The notes: generated by a model not told the origin, from the letters alone. Positions 8,165 to 18,713 are shown, counted from the stretch's first letter. The stretch: 64,000 bases of DNA from Bradyrhizobium diazoefficiens (GCF_016616235.1 NZ_CP067100.1:1733001-1797000), one strand, 5' to 3'. Program-made: numbers and translations.

Positions 8165-8230
8165 GGGCGGCGCGCCTTGCGAGACCCGCGGGCGCGCGCC
8201 TCGGACAGGGGCTGCTGACCCCCGCCGTGG

Positions 8231-9394
8231 TCAGATCACTGCGGCGACCCGCGCGCGAACCGACGCCAGGAAGTGCTCATAGGCGTGATCCACGATCTCA
8301 TTGAGCGATCGCGTTCGCGCGAAGATCGCCTTGGCCTCGGCCAGAAACTCGTCCCGAGTCGGGATCGTCGGCAGATGCAGATGCGTCAGCGCGTCGACGC
8401 CTTCATGGGCCCGATCGAGGATCTCGTGCAGCGTCGGGAGTTGCAGCTGGGCCAGATCGGCGCGGCGACGCGCCGACGAGATCGCGTCCGCCAGCGTCTG
8501 TGCATCGAACCGTCCGGCCAGCTCGCGTGCCGCCCGATTGATGACCCGCGCGCCGAGCGGCTGCTCGTTGCGCAACACCTGATCGGGCGGCGATTTCATA
8601 TTCCAGATCACGCCCGCCGAGCACAAGGCCTTCAGGACGTAATAGGTCGGGTCGACCTCCCACCAGTAGAAGCCTTGCCGCGCGCTGCTCTGGTAGGCGT
8701 GGTGATTGTTGTGCCAGCCCTCACCCAGGGTGAACAACGCCAGCAGCCAGTTGTTGCGCGAGTCGTCGCCGGTCACGTAGCGCTTGCGGCCGTGCACGTG
8801 GGCGAGCGAGTTGATGCAGAACGTCGCGTGATAGAGCAACACGGTGCTCCACAGGAAGCCGACGACGAGACCGGACCATCCCGCAATCAGAAAGCAGAGC
8901 ACCGCAAGTGCGACGGCCGGCAGCAGCTCCAGCCGGTGCAGCCAGACCAGCTCGGGATAGGCCGCGAAATCGCCGACTTTCACGAGGTCGGTCGTGTCGT
9001 GCTGACGGTAGAAGATCCAGCCGAGATGGCTGTACAGGAAGCCTCGTTGACGCGGCGAGTGCACGTCGTTTTCGGTATCGGAATGCAGATGATGGTGTCG
9101 GTGCTTGGCCGCCCACCACAACACGCTCTTCTGGGCGGTGCTCTGCGCCAGCCAAGCCAGAATGAACTGAAACGCCCGGCTGGTCGCAAACGCCCGATGC
9201 GAGAAATAGCGGTGATAGCCCGCCCCGATCGCAAACATCCGCACGACATACAGTGAGATGCAGATCGCGACGGCCTGCCACGTGATGCCCGACCAGATCG
9301 CCGCAAAGCAGCCGAGATGGACCAGCACGAACGGCACGGCGGAGGGGTACATGATGTCGTCGTGTTCGTCGACGGCGGGCGCATTAGGCGTCAT
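8231..9394 (-). CDS. acyl-CoA/acyl-lipid Delta9-type fatty acid desaturase
   Basis: 387 residues. The three histidine boxes of membrane di-iron desaturases are complete: HRYFSH (61-66), HRHHH (98-102) and HNNHH (228-232). Membrane helices lie around 20-50, 155-190 and between the boxes. Residues after about 290 form a charged helical extension of some 95 residues that is not part of the catalytic core. The enzyme introduces a cis double bond into saturated acyl chains and adjusts membrane fluidity. Transcribed away from cysE. Confidence 0.93.
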   Translation of the reverse strand: MTPNAPAVDEHDDIMYPSAVPFVLVHLGCFAAIWSGITWQAVAICISLYVVRMFAIGAGYHRYFSHRAFATSRAFQFILAWLAQSTAQKSVLWWAAKHRHHHLHSDTENDVHSPRQRGFLYSHLGWIFYRQHDTTDLVKVGDFAAYPELVWLHRLELLPAVALAVLCFLIAGWSGLVVGFLWSTVLLYHATFCINSLAHVHGRKRYVTGDDSRNNWLLALFTLGEGWHNNHHAYQSSARQGFYWWEVDPTYYVLKALCSAGVIWNMKSPPDQVLRNEQPLGARVINRAARELAGRFDAQTLADAISSARRRADLAQLQLPTLHEILDRAHEGVDALTHLHLPTIPTRDEFLAEAKAIFARTRSLNEIVDHAYEHFLASVRARVAAVI

Positions 9395-9718
9395 ATTTCA
9401 GCGTAAACCTCGGGTGAGGGGGATCAGGGATTCGCGCCGGCAGCGCCAAAGGCGGCCGGGTACGAAAAACCCGCGGATGGCGGACCACCGCGGGAACTGG
9501 AACGAGATGCCTTGCCTGTGCATCTGCCGGCCGAAGCAGTGTCGGGCCGGAAATTTGACGGAATATATGGTCGCGGATGCCTGGCATGCAAGCACGTAAC
9601 CTCACGGGGATCTGCGGCATCTTGCTCGGGTCGTCACCGATGCGGCGTGGCGCGTGGGTGACCCCGCGCCCTATATTCGACGCCTGAGACGGAACGCGCC
9701 AAAACACCGGAGAGAACG
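9395..9718. other. 324-bp intergenic region between divergent desaturase and cysE genes
   Basis: No supported gene. It contains a short inverted repeat (CCCGCGG at 9470-9476 and CCGCGGG at 9488-9494) and must hold promoters for both flanking genes; no convincing -35/-10 pair was found. The cysE ribosome site GGAGAG is at its end. Confidence 0.5.
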
Positions 9719-10483
9719 ATGGCGGAAGCTGCGATCATGGCCAGCGATAGCCTCTGGCAGGCGATCCGCGCTGAGGCGCAATGTGCCGCCGCATCCGATC
9801 CCGTCTTCGCCAGGTCGCTCGCCACCGCCATTCTCGACCACGACGATTTTTCTGCCGCTCTCGCCGATCTGATCGGGCGCAGGCTTGGCAACAGTGCGAC
9901 GGAGCAAACGCGTTTCACGGGCTTTTCCCGCGACGCCTTTCGCGGCTCTCCGGAGTTGATCGAAGTCGCCAGCCGCGATTTGCGGGCGATCGTGCGCAGC
10001 GATCCCGCGATCACCAACCTGCTGCCGCCGCTGCTGAATTACAAGGGTTACGTCGCGCTGCAAGCCTGGCGCGTCTCGAGCTGGCTCTGGCGTCATGACC
10101 ATCGCGACGCCGCGCTGCTGTTTCAGAACGCGGCGTCGAACCTCCTGCAGGTCAGCATTCATCCGGCCGCGAGCATCGGATCGTCCGTGTATCTCGACCA
10201 CGCCACCGGCATCGTGATCGGTGCCAATGTGGTGATCGGCGACGAGACCATCATCCTTCAGAACGTCAGCATCGGCCGCCGTGGCGAATTGCCGGCACGC
10301 TCGCCGCGCATCGGCCGCGGCGTCTATATCGGGGCCGGCGCGACCATCCTCGGGGACATTAGTATCGGCGATTTCGCGAAGATCGGCGCCGGCACGGTCG
10401 TGACCGAGGATGTGCCTGCCGGCTGCACGGCCGTTGGCAATCCCGCGCGGTTGACCAACTGCCCCGAGGCTGCGTTGCCCTGA
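9719..10483 (+). CDS. cysE: serine O-acetyltransferase
   Basis: 254 residues, close to CysE length. The N-terminal helical part (about 1-140) includes the region TNLLPPLLNYKGYVALQAWRVSSWL. The C-terminal left-handed beta-helix is built of hexapeptide repeats (IHPAASIGSSVYLDHATGIVIG, VYIGAGATILGDISIGDFAKIGAG). The His in DHATGIVIG is the catalytic base of the family. It makes O-acetylserine from serine and acetyl-CoA, the committed step to cysteine. It has no cysK partner here. Confidence 0.93.
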   Translation: MAEAAIMASDSLWQAIRAEAQCAAASDPVFARSLATAILDHDDFSAALADLIGRRLGNSATEQTRFTGFSRDAFRGSPELIEVASRDLRAIVRSDPAITNLLPPLLNYKGYVALQAWRVSSWLWRHDHRDAALLFQNAASNLLQVSIHPAASIGSSVYLDHATGIVIGANVVIGDETIILQNVSIGRRGELPARSPRIGRGVYIGAGATILGDISIGDFAKIGAGTVVTEDVPAGCTAVGNPARLTNCPEAALP

Positions 10484-10527
10484 TGCGCCGCGCCGGCGGG
10501 GAAGAGCCGGCGGCGCCTCCCTCGTTC

Positions 10528-11046
10528 TCAGGCGGCGCGGCGGTGGCTCTCGCCGCCATGGTGCGGCGTGACTGGCTCGGAGCTCGTCTGGCCCGGAGCG
10601 TCCACCACCGCGACGTGATGGCGATAGACCATCTCCCAACCCTTCCATCCCGTGAACAGCAGGATGCCGACCACGATCAGGGACAGCACCACGCCCCACG
10701 GCTTGACCGCAGCCTCTGCACCTTGCGCGTAGCGGAGGTAGAAATTGATCAGAGCCAGCACGACCGCCGCAAGATTGCCGACCATGTGGTACCAGGCATC
10801 GTTCAGACGGCGGATGCGCGGCTCGCTGAAAAAGTCCGTGAAGCCGGCTATGGCGGCAAGCAGCGCCATCACGATGCCAGCGCCGATCAGCCACATGGCC
10901 GCCCTGGCCCAGAAATTGTCGCCGGTGCCGATGAACGCCAGGTCGGCGATGGGCGCGCCGACCAGGAATGCGACGGGGAACGGGATGATCATGGGGTGGA
11001 GCGGGTGATCGCCGATCGCGGCGGTCGTCTTGGGGTTGATGCTCAT
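10528..11046 (-). CDS. DUF2231 domain membrane protein
   Basis: 172 residues with four predicted membrane helices: about 16-37 (MIIPFPVAFLVGAPIADLAF), 46-68, 87-105 and 117-136. The opening IGDHPLHPMIIPFP is the DUF2231 signature. The C-terminal tail is polar and histidine-rich (TPHHGGESHRRAA), which could bind metal, but this is only a guess. The gene is convergent with cysE; only about 45 bp separate the stops. Function unknown. Confidence 0.88.
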   Translation of the reverse strand: MSINPKTTAAIGDHPLHPMIIPFPVAFLVGAPIADLAFIGTGDNFWARAAMWLIGAGIVMALLAAIAGFTDFFSEPRIRRLNDAWYHMVGNLAAVVLALINFYLRYAQGAEAAVKPWGVVLSLIVVGILLFTGWKGWEMVYRHHVAVVDAPGQTSSEPVTPHHGGESHRRAA

Positions 11047-11109
11047 GGCAATGCCTCACCGAAAGTGGTTTTCGGGATAATTTTTCGGAGCGAGGGATGG
11101 TTCCTCATC

Positions 11110-11250
11110 GAGCTCTCGTGCCCCGACGCAGCGCAACCTCCCTTTGACGACGCGCTGCTGAGCTGGGGCCAGCTCCCCGCAGGGCCCACACGCCGCATGT
11201 TGGGTCCCGGCTCAGGGCCGCCACGCCGGAAGTTGCGGTGCGTCCGGGGC
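11110..11250. repeat. inverted-end intergenic repeat, copy 1
   Basis: Its left end CTCTCGTGCCCCGACGCAGC is answered at the right by GCGTCCGGGGC, the inverse of GCCCCGGACGC. The inner blocks AGCTGGGGCC and TGGGTCCCGGCT are also inverted to each other. A second copy lies at 24170-24323. Such cruciform elements are common between genes in this group. Confidence 0.65.
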
Positions 11251-11384
11251 GTCAAACCTTGCCTGCCCGCAGGCCATCCCCCTGCGCTGCCTGCCTTTCC
11301 CGCGGCCAAATCCGGCCTTGGTAACCGCACGTTAACCATCGCCGGGCTCTGGTAATTGCGGACAATCACGCCCAAAGCCCGAAG

Positions 11385-11445
11385 TCGAGGCCTTGGGTTG
11401 AGGCCTTGGGTCGAGGCCTTGGGTCAGGGCCTTTGGGTCGAGGCC
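11385..11445. repeat. 13-bp tandem repeat before tolQ
   Basis: GAGGCCTTGGGT starts at 11387, 11400 and 11413 (period 13), followed by a degenerate fourth unit (AGGGCCTTTGGGT) and the start of a fifth (CGAGGCCC). It carries no gene. Confidence 0.8.
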
Positions 11446-11628
11446 CATAGTTTTGACATCTTGGCAGGGAATGCAGGCGACCGGCTTTGGACGAGCCCCC
11501 TGCACCCAGAAAGATGAGGCTTTGAGCGGGCTTGCCGGCTGCGCCGGTTCCGGCGCGGCTATTGGGGAACCGGCAGCGATTTGCTGTCACGGACATCAGG
11601 TAACGATCGCCTTGAGAGGATACTGCTT

Positions 11629-12345
<717 letters not shown>

Positions 12346-12347
12346 CG

Positions 12348-12375
12348 GACGGCATGTATACAGACGGCATGTATA
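12348..12375. repeat. 13-bp direct repeat in the tolQ-tolR gap
   Basis: GACGGCATGTATA occurs at 12348-12360 and again at 12363-12375, giving a 15-bp period right after the tolQ stop. It looks like a small duplication; a regulatory role is not shown. Confidence 0.6.
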
Positions 12376-12403
12376 GTGTGAAGGATCATTTGGGCACCAG
12401 ACC

Positions 12404-12856
12404 ATGGGCATGAACGTCGCGAGTTCGTCCGGAGGCGGCGGGCGCCGCAGCCGGCGCAAGCCGGTCATGGCCGAGATCAATGTCACCCCGATGGTCGACG
12501 TGATGCTGGTGCTGCTCATCATCTTCATGGTGTCGGCGCCGCTGCTCACGGTCGGCGTGCCGCTCGATTTGCCGCAGACTCAGGCCAAGAGCCTCGAGCA
12601 GAACGACCAGAAGCCGATCCAGATGTCGGTCGACATCAAGGGCAAGGTGTTCATCAACGACGCCGAGATCGCGCTCAACGAGCTGGTGCCGAAGCTGAAG
12701 GCGATCACGGACGCGCGCGGCGGCCTCGAGGAACGCATCTATCTGCGCGCCGACAAGAAGGCGGATTACGGCACGGTGGCCAAGGTGATGGGCCTGCTGT
12801 CGGGCGCGGGCTTCAAGAAGCTGGCGCTCGTCACGGAAGCGGATCAGGGGTCCTAG
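12404..12856 (+). CDS. tolR: Tol-Pal system protein TolR (ExbD family)
   Basis: 150 residues; the ATG at 12410 is an alternative start. After a basic cytoplasmic lead ([20 protein letters not shown]) comes one membrane helix at about 31-50 with the proton-path Asp32 ([20 protein letters not shown]). The rest is the periplasmic ExbD/TolR fold ([20 protein letters not shown] onward). It forms the stator core with TolQ. TolA starts 5 bp after its stop. Confidence 0.97.
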   Translation: MGMNVASSSGGGGRRSRRKPVMAEINVTPMVDVMLVLLIIFMVSAPLLTVGVPLDLPQTQAKSLEQNDQKPIQMSVDIKGKVFINDAEIALNELVPKLKAITDARGGLEERIYLRADKKADYGTVAKVMGLLSGAGFKKLALVTEADQGS

Positions 12857-12860
12857 GCCG

Positions 12861-13820
12861 GTGAAGGTGAAGGTCGACAAGACACTCGTTGCGTCGATTG
12901 CCCTCCACGTCCTCGTGCTGGGATGGGGGCTCGTCACCTTCAGCAGCAAGGCTTTTGTCGCGCCGGAAGAGTCCCTCCCGATCGACATCATCTCCTCGGA
13001 TCAGCTTGCAAAGATGATGTCGGGGCAGAAGACCGGCAAGAAGGAAGAGCCGAAGCCCAAGGTCGAGAAGATCGCGGAGGCCAAGCCTGAAGAGGACGCC
13101 GTCGGCAAGGTCACCGAGAAGAAAGAGCTGATCAAGACCAACTCGCAGCCCGAGCCGCCGCCCAAACCCGTCGAGAAGCCGGTCGAGAAGAAGCCCGAGC
13201 CGCCCAAGCCGGTCGCCGAGGCCAAGCCCAAAGAAGAGCCGAAGCCGCAGGAAAAGAAGCCAGATCCGGCCAAGGAAGATCCGATCGCCGAGCTCCAGAA
13301 GAAGCTGGAAACCAAGAAGCCGCCGCCCAAGCCGGTGGAGCAGAAGGTCGCCGCGGTGCAGCCGCAGCAGCAGCCGAAGCCCAAGGAGCGCACCTTCGAC
13401 CCCGCGCAGATTGCCCGGGACCTCGACAAGCGGGCTGCGACCCGGCACGAGCTCGCGGGATCGACGCTGAATGCGTCGGCGTCATTGGGCTCAACGAGCG
13501 GAACAGCCGCAAACAACGTCGCGACCTGGCAAGGTGCATTCCAGGGCGCGGTCAAGCGCTGCTTCACGCCCACTTATAACGGGCAGGACGCCAACCAATA
13601 CGAAGCCGACATCGACATTCCCATGAGGATCGACGGATCGCTCGCCGCAGAGCCCGTCATCGTCGCGGTGCGCGGACCATCGCGGTCGATCGCCCAGGCC
13701 GTCGCGGAGAGCGCCAAGCGCGCCATCGTACAGTGCCAGGTCTATTCGTTCCTGCCGAAGCAGCAATACGATAGCTGGAAGCTCATTCCGATGACTTTCG
13801 GCCTGAAAGACATGTTGTGA
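12861..13820 (+). CDS. tolA: Tol-Pal system protein TolA
   Basis: 319 residues from a GTG start 5 bp after tolR. The membrane anchor is about 9-28 ([20 protein letters not shown]). Residues 45-190 are a Lys/Glu/Pro-rich stretch that spans the periplasm, with repeated [12 protein letters not shown] blocks. The C-terminal domain (about 225-319) has the cysteine pair RCFTPT and IVQCQVY, matching the TolA/TonB-like fold that contacts Pal, TolB and colicin-type ligands. TolA links the inner-membrane motor to the outer membrane. Confidence 0.95.
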   Translation: MKVKVDKTLVASIALHVLVLGWGLVTFSSKAFVAPEESLPIDIISSDQLAKMMSGQKTGKKEEPKPKVEKIAEAKPEEDAVGKVTEKKELIKTNSQPEPPPKPVEKPVEKKPEPPKPVAEAKPKEEPKPQEKKPDPAKEDPIAELQKKLETKKPPPKPVEQKVAAVQPQQQPKPKERTFDPAQIARDLDKRAATRHELAGSTLNASASLGSTSGTAANNVATWQGAFQGAVKRCFTPTYNGQDANQYEADIDIPMRIDGSLAAEPVIVAVRGPSRSIAQAVAESAKRAIVQCQVYSFLPKQQYDSWKLIPMTFGLKDML

Positions 13821-13842
13821 CATCCGAACAAAAGAATTTCCG

Positions 13843-15213
13843 ATGAATGACGTCCGATCGATGAACCGCCGCCGCTTCATGACGCTGACCGGGTCAACGC
13901 TTGCGTTGCTCGGAGGCGGACAAGCCTTCGCCCAGCAGCCGCAGCAAGGCCGTCTCCGCATCGATCCCACTGAGTTTCGTCCCATCCCGATCGCGATCAC
14001 CAATTTCGTGCCGGGCTCGCCCGCCGACGGCGATGTCAGCAACGGCGTGACCCAGGTCATCACCAACAATCTGAAGCGCTCGGGCCTGTTTGCCCCGATC
14101 GACCAGGCCGCCTTCATCGAGCGCATCAGCAATATCGACGTCGCGCCGCAATTCGAGAACTGGAAGACGCTCAACGCGCAGGCCCTCGTCACCGGCCGCA
14201 TGACGCGGCAGCAGGACGGCCGACTCAAGGCCGAATTCCGCCTGTGGGACGTGGTCACCGGACAGCAGCTCGCGGGACAGCAATATTTCACCTCGCCGGA
14301 ATATTGGCGCCGGATCGCCCACATCATCTCGGACCAGATCTATGAAAAGATGACGGGCGAGAAGGGTTATTTCGACAGCCGCGTCGTGTTCGTGGACGAG
14401 AGCGGGCCGAAGGAGCGCCGCGTCAAGCGGCTCGCCATGATGGACCAGGACGGCGCCAATGTCCGCTACCTCACCCGCGGCTCCGATCTCGTGCTGACGC
14501 CGCGCTTCTCGCCGAACTCGCAAGAGATCACCTACATGGAGTTCGGCCAGGGCGATCCGAAGGTCTATCTCTTCAACATCGAGACCGGGCAGCGCGAGAT
14601 CGTCGGCAACTTCCCCGGCATGACCTTTGCGCCGCGCTTCTCGCCGGACGGCCAACGCGTCATCATGAGCTTGCAGCAGGGCGGCAATTCCAACCTGTTC
14701 GTGATGGATCTGCGCTCGCGCTCGACCACCCGCCTCACCGACACGCCGGCGATCGACACGTCTCCCTCTTACTCGCCGGATGGCACCCGCATCTGCTTCG
14801 AATCCGATCGCGGCGGCAGGTCGCAGATCTACGTGATGGCCGCCGGCGGCGGGCCAGCGCAGCGCATCTCCTTCTCCAAGGACGATACCAACGCAACCTA
14901 TTCGACGCCGGTGTGGTCGCCGCGCGGCGACTACATCGCCTTCACCAGACAGGGCGGTGGGCAGTTCTCGATCGGCGTCATGAAGCCGGACGGCTCCGGC
15001 GAGCGGTTGCTGACGTCCGGCTTCCATAATGAAGGCCCGACCTTCTCGCCGAACGGCCGCGTGCTGATGTTCTTCCGCGATCCCGGCGGCAACAGCGGAC
15101 CGTCGCTCTACAGCGTCGACATCTCGGGCCGCAACGAGCTGAAGGTGCCGACGCCGGGCTTCGCCTCCGACCCGGCGTGGTCGCCGCTGCTGTCCTCGAG
15201 CGCAGGCCAGTAA
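13843..15213 (+). CDS. tolB: Tol-Pal system beta-propeller protein TolB, Tat-type signal
   Basis: 456 residues from the ATG at 13843; the ATG at 13861 is also possible. The leader [20 protein letters not shown] carries twin arginines before a moderately hydrophobic stretch and ends in AFA-Q, so export by Tat is suggested, unlike the Sec signal of E. coli TolB. An N-terminal alpha/beta domain (about 40-165) precedes a six-bladed propeller whose WD-like repeats are clear ([48 protein letters not shown]). TolB binds Pal in the periplasm. A strong terminator follows. Confidence 0.96.
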   Translation: MNDVRSMNRRRFMTLTGSTLALLGGGQAFAQQPQQGRLRIDPTEFRPIPIAITNFVPGSPADGDVSNGVTQVITNNLKRSGLFAPIDQAAFIERISNIDVAPQFENWKTLNAQALVTGRMTRQQDGRLKAEFRLWDVVTGQQLAGQQYFTSPEYWRRIAHIISDQIYEKMTGEKGYFDSRVVFVDESGPKERRVKRLAMMDQDGANVRYLTRGSDLVLTPRFSPNSQEITYMEFGQGDPKVYLFNIETGQREIVGNFPGMTFAPRFSPDGQRVIMSLQQGGNSNLFVMDLRSRSTTRLTDTPAIDTSPSYSPDGTRICFESDRGGRSQIYVMAAGGGPAQRISFSKDDTNATYSTPVWSPRGDYIAFTRQGGGQFSIGVMKPDGSGERLLTSGFHNEGPTFSPNGRVLMFFRDPGGNSGPSLYSVDISGRNELKVPTPGFASDPAWSPLLSSSAGQ

Positions 15214-15226
15214 CGCCTGTGCGGCT

Positions 15227-15258
15227 AAAACATCGCGCGTTCAGACGCGCGATGTTTT
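15227..15258 (+). terminator. terminator after tolB
   Basis: A perfect 14-bp stem, AAAACATCGCGCGT pairing with ACGCGCGATGTTTT, with a TCAG loop; its right arm ends in four T, and another T-run lies at 15274-15280. It separates tolQRAB from the genes that follow. Confidence 0.8.
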
Positions 15259-15468
15259 CGAAAAACCGCGCCGTTTTTTTCGGGGTTCGCTGCTCAGCGC
15301 AAGCTTTGCTTTACCTTGCGCTCGGCAAGGCTTGCCTAGTTGATTGATATATCAGCAGAAATCGGCTCGCCGTTGTCGAAAAACAACTCGACTTTAACGA
15401 TGTTCCCTCAGAAAGACTTCACCTGGTCTGGGTAAAACTACGCCAAACAGGACGCGCGTACAAACCAG

Positions 15469-17805
15469 ATGCAGTTCGCAAGCCAGACCGGAGAACCCGA
15501 TCGGGGACAGGCCGCGCCGAAGGTGTCGACCGCGCAGATCGATTCTCTCTTCGAAGCGCCCGGTCCGCTGCTTGCGGGGATCATCTTCGTGGCCATCGGG
15601 GCGGCCATCACCGCGTTGAGGACGGGACAGCTCCTGACCTGGGCAACGCTGGGTCTGATCATCCTGGCCGGAGCTGTCCGGTTGTTCGATCTGTGGCGAT
15701 TCCTGCCGCGCAAATCGAGCCTGACCGTCGAAGAGGCCGCGCTGTGGCAGAGACGCTATCTGATCGGCGCGCTGATCCAGGCCGCTGCGATTGGCACGTG
15801 GTGCTCCGTGGCTCTGGTGAGCACGGACGACGCCGTTGCCCACATGATCGCGCTGTCCATCACCACCGGCATCGTTGGCGGAGGTGCGGGGAGGGCTTAC
15901 GGCCGTCCGTCGATCTACCATCTGCAGGCGGCGCTCATGTTCGGCCCGGCGGTCGTCGCGCTGGCATGGCACGCCACGCCCTACTACATCGCAATGTCGG
16001 TCGTGAGCGCCGCATTCCTGCTGGCGATCATGCAGCTCTCCGCCAATCTGCACAAAATATTCATGCGGGCGGTCGTGGCGCGCGAGCGCGAAGCGGCGCT
16101 CGCCGGCCAGTTCGATACCGCCCTCAACAACATGCCGCACGGCCTGTGCATGTTCGGCGTCGACAGGCAGCTCGCGGTGATGAACCATCGGTTCAGCGAG
16201 ATGCTGGATCTGCCCGGCACGCTGGTTCGGAACGGCGTCAACGCGCGCGATATCGTGGAGGCGTGCGTCAGTTCCGGTGCGATATCGGCTGCGAGCGGCG
16301 AGGCGATCATCGCCGAGATCGAGAGCTCGCAGGCAAAGGAGATCGTCACCGACGATCCTGACGCGGAGCGCAACCGGTCATTGTCCTGGACCGTCCAGCC
16401 GATGGCCGACGGAGGCGCGGTGGTGCTGCTCGAGGACGTCACCGAGCGGCGCAACGCCGAGGAAAAGATCACCCATCTCGCTCGCTACGACGAGCTGACG
16501 GCGCTCCCCAACCGCGTTCATTTCCGTAACGAGATTGAACGCCTGCTGGCGGCCTCGCACTCTGCCGAGCGGTTGTCGGCGCTGCTGTTCATCGATCTCG
16601 ATCAGTTCAAGCAGGTCAACGACACGCTGGGCCATCCCTGCGGCGACCAGCTGCTCTGCGCGGTCGCCAATCGCCTGCGCGAGATGCTGCGGCCGGAGGA
16701 TTTCGTCGCGCGCTTCGGCGGCGACGAATTCGTCGTGTTCCAGCAGAACATCGGTGCGGCGGAGGATGCCGCCGCGCTCGCGCGCCGGATCGTCGAACGC
16801 CTGAGCGAGCGCTACCGCATCGACAATCATCTGGTCGAGATCGGCGCCAGCGTCGGCATCGCGCTGACCTCGCCGGAGGGCGTCAGCGCCGATACCCTGC
16901 TCAAGAACGCCGACATGGCGCTGTACCGCGCCAAGGCCGACGGCCGCGGCACCTTCTGCTTCTTCCGCGACGAGATGGCGGCGACCGTCGAGGCCCGCCG
17001 CATCCTCGAGCTCGACTTGCGCAAGGCGCTGGCCAACGAGGAGTTCGAGCTGTTCTACCAACCGCTGGTCAATCTCAAGTCCGGCAAGATCACCACCTGC
17101 GAGGCGCTGCTGCGCTGGAATCATCCGGTGCGCGGCACGGTCTCGCCGGTCGACATCATCCCGGTCGCCGAGGACATGGGCCTGATCGTCGATCTCGGCC
17201 GCTGGATCCTGCGCCGCGCCTGCCTGGAATGCATGAAGTGGCCGGACGGCGTCAGCGTCGCCGTCAACTTCTCGCCGCAGCAATTCCACCAGCGCGACGT
17301 GCTCAGCGAAATCCGCTATGCGCTGGAGGTCTCAGGGCTGCCGGCGCACCGGCTCGAGATCGAGATCACCGAGTCCTCGCTGCTGCGTAACACCCAGCTC
17401 ACCCATGACATCCTCTCGCAGCTGCATGCGCTCGGCGTGCGCATCTCGCTCGACGATTTCGGCACCGGCTATTCCAGCCTCAGCTATCTGCATAATTTCC
17501 CGATGCAGAAGGTCAAGATCGACCGCTCCTTCCTCGAGGGCATCGACACCGACCGGCCGCTCACGCTGCTGCGCGGCGTGGCGCGGCTGTCCGCCGATCT
17601 CGGCATGGCGGTCGTGGTCGAGGGCATCGAGACCAATGAGCAGCTCGAGCTGATCAGCTCGGACGGTACCGTCTCCGAAGGACAGGGCTATCTGTTCAGC
17701 CGGCCCGTGCCGGCGGTGCGGATCCGTCAGCTGCTCGACGCTTCGCATGGCCGCCGCATCGCGGACGCCCAGATCGTCGCGATCTCGTCGCGCTCGTTCG
17801 CCTAG
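15469..17805 (+). CDS. membrane-bound GGDEF-EAL protein with PAS-like sensor
   Basis: 778 residues. The N-terminus has about four to six membrane helices (34-50, 57-74, 97-117, 125-140, 152-168, 172-190). A PAS-like domain spans about 212-327 (FDTALNNMPHGLCMFGVDRQ, ending VVLLEDVTERRNAEEKI). The GGDEF motif is intact at 417-421, with an I-site RPED at 408-411 that would allow c-di-GMP feedback. The EAL domain begins near 525 and has EALLRW at 545-550 and DDFGTGYSS. Both activities look possible; the dominant one cannot be told. It lies between tolB and pal, an insertion in the usual tol-pal order. Confidence 0.94.
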   Translation: MQFASQTGEPDRGQAAPKVSTAQIDSLFEAPGPLLAGIIFVAIGAAITALRTGQLLTWATLGLIILAGAVRLFDLWRFLPRKSSLTVEEAALWQRRYLIGALIQAAAIGTWCSVALVSTDDAVAHMIALSITTGIVGGGAGRAYGRPSIYHLQAALMFGPAVVALAWHATPYYIAMSVVSAAFLLAIMQLSANLHKIFMRAVVAREREAALAGQFDTALNNMPHGLCMFGVDRQLAVMNHRFSEMLDLPGTLVRNGVNARDIVEACVSSGAISAASGEAIIAEIESSQAKEIVTDDPDAERNRSLSWTVQPMADGGAVVLLEDVTERRNAEEKITHLARYDELTALPNRVHFRNEIERLLAASHSAERLSALLFIDLDQFKQVNDTLGHPCGDQLLCAVANRLREMLRPEDFVARFGGDEFVVFQQNIGAAEDAAALARRIVERLSERYRIDNHLVEIGASVGIALTSPEGVSADTLLKNADMALYRAKADGRGTFCFFRDEMAATVEARRILELDLRKALANEEFELFYQPLVNLKSGKITTCEALLRWNHPVRGTVSPVDIIPVAEDMGLIVDLGRWILRRACLECMKWPDGVSVAVNFSPQQFHQRDVLSEIRYALEVSGLPAHRLEIEITESSLLRNTQLTHDILSQLHALGVRISLDDFGTGYSSLSYLHNFPMQKVKIDRSFLEGIDTDRPLTLLRGVARLSADLGMAVVVEGIETNEQLELISSDGTVSEGQGYLFSRPVPAVRIRQLLDASHGRRIADAQIVAISSRSFA

Positions 17806-17981
17806 CTGCGCGCGCAGCGCTTCTGTTTCTCCTGTGTTTCCAGCGGTTTTCCTGCGCCTCCCCGGAGTTTTGCGGGGCCTGAAAGTTAACCGTAAAGGTC
17901 CGAAGCCTTTGCAATCTTATTAAGGAGTCATTAATCTTCGTCCACACTCGCAGAAGTTGCTTGGAGTGTCGGGAGTACCAG

Positions 17982-18713
17982 ATGAAGTCAGGAGCCGAAC
18001 CGCGTGCGCCGCTGGAAATGCGGGGGGCAGGGCTGTTTGACCGCGTCGACTACCGGTTGATCGAAACTCCCGAGGAGCGAGATCAGGTCTATGAGATGCG
18101 CTACCGGGCCTATCTGCACGGCGGACTGATCTCGCCGTCGGCCTCTCATCGGATCGTCGACAGCTACGATGAATCGCCCAACGCCTGGATCTTCGGCATC
18201 TATCTCGACGGCGAGCTCTGCAGCTCGCTCCGCCTTCACGTCCTGACGCCGGAGCAGCGGATGTCCTATACATCCGAATTGTTCGGCGATGTCCTTCACC
18301 CTCGGCTCGATCGCGGCGAGGTTTTCGTCGATCCGGCGCGGTTTGCCGCGGACCCGGAAAAGAGCCAGCGCTTTCACGAGCTGCCTTATCTGACGCTGCG
18401 CCTGGCCTATCTGGCCTGCGACCACTTCAAGGCCGATCTCGGCCTCGCGATGGTGCGCACGGACCATCAGGCGTTCTACCGCCGCGTCTTCCTGCACGAG
18501 ACCCTCACCGAGCCGCGGCCGTTTCCGGGCTGGCATTCAAGGCAGGTGGTCCTGATGGCCTCCGATTTCGCCAAGCTCCGCGAACGGGTCCTGACCCGCT
18601 TTCCGATCATGCGCTCGAGCGCTTTCGAGCGCCGGATGCTGTTCGATCGCGTCGGCCAGCGCCAGGCTGCGTCGCGGCCGACGCTCGTTGCGGCGCCCCT
18701 CAGTCCCGCCTGA
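17982..18713 (+). CDS. N-acyl amino acid synthase FeeM-like / GNAT-fold protein
   Basis: 243 residues from the ATG at 17982 with GGGAG upstream. The pattern resembles the LuxI/FeeM branch of the GNAT fold: a lead helix with paired aromatics and arginines (YEMRYRAYLHGGLI), then acidic residues (SYDESPNAWIFGIYLDGELC), SSLRLHV, and a core with EVFVDPARFA and HELPYLTLRLAYLACDH. FeeM-type enzymes join acyl chains from acyl carrier protein to an amino acid. The product is unknown. It sits between the GGDEF-EAL gene and pal in the same direction. The fold call is fair; the reaction is an inference. Confidence 0.75.
   Translation: MKSGAEPRAPLEMRGAGLFDRVDYRLIETPEERDQVYEMRYRAYLHGGLISPSASHRIVDSYDESPNAWIFGIYLDGELCSSLRLHVLTPEQRMSYTSELFGDVLHPRLDRGEVFVDPARFAADPEKSQRFHELPYLTLRLAYLACDHFKADLGLAMVRTDHQAFYRRVFLHETLTEPRPFPGWHSRQVVLMASDFAKLRERVLTRFPIMRSSAFERRMLFDRVGQRQAASRPTLVAAPLSPA

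Larger units (their letters stand above)
11047..11628. other. 582-bp intergenic region upstream of tolQ
   Basis: It holds an inverted-end repeat element (11110-11250), a short tandem repeat (11385-11445) and the leader of tolQ. Frames crossing it have no family features and repeat-driven composition. The tolQ promoter probably lies after 11450, but no clear boxes are visible. Confidence 0.6.

Noticed and set aside
8273..9256. 327-residue frame opposite the desaturase
   Set aside because: The desaturase frame has all three histidine boxes; the antisense frame has no family signs.
11366..11596. 76-residue minus-strand frame before tolQ
   Set aside because: Its sequence comes from the 13-bp tandem repeat (PRPKGPDPRPRPKAS).
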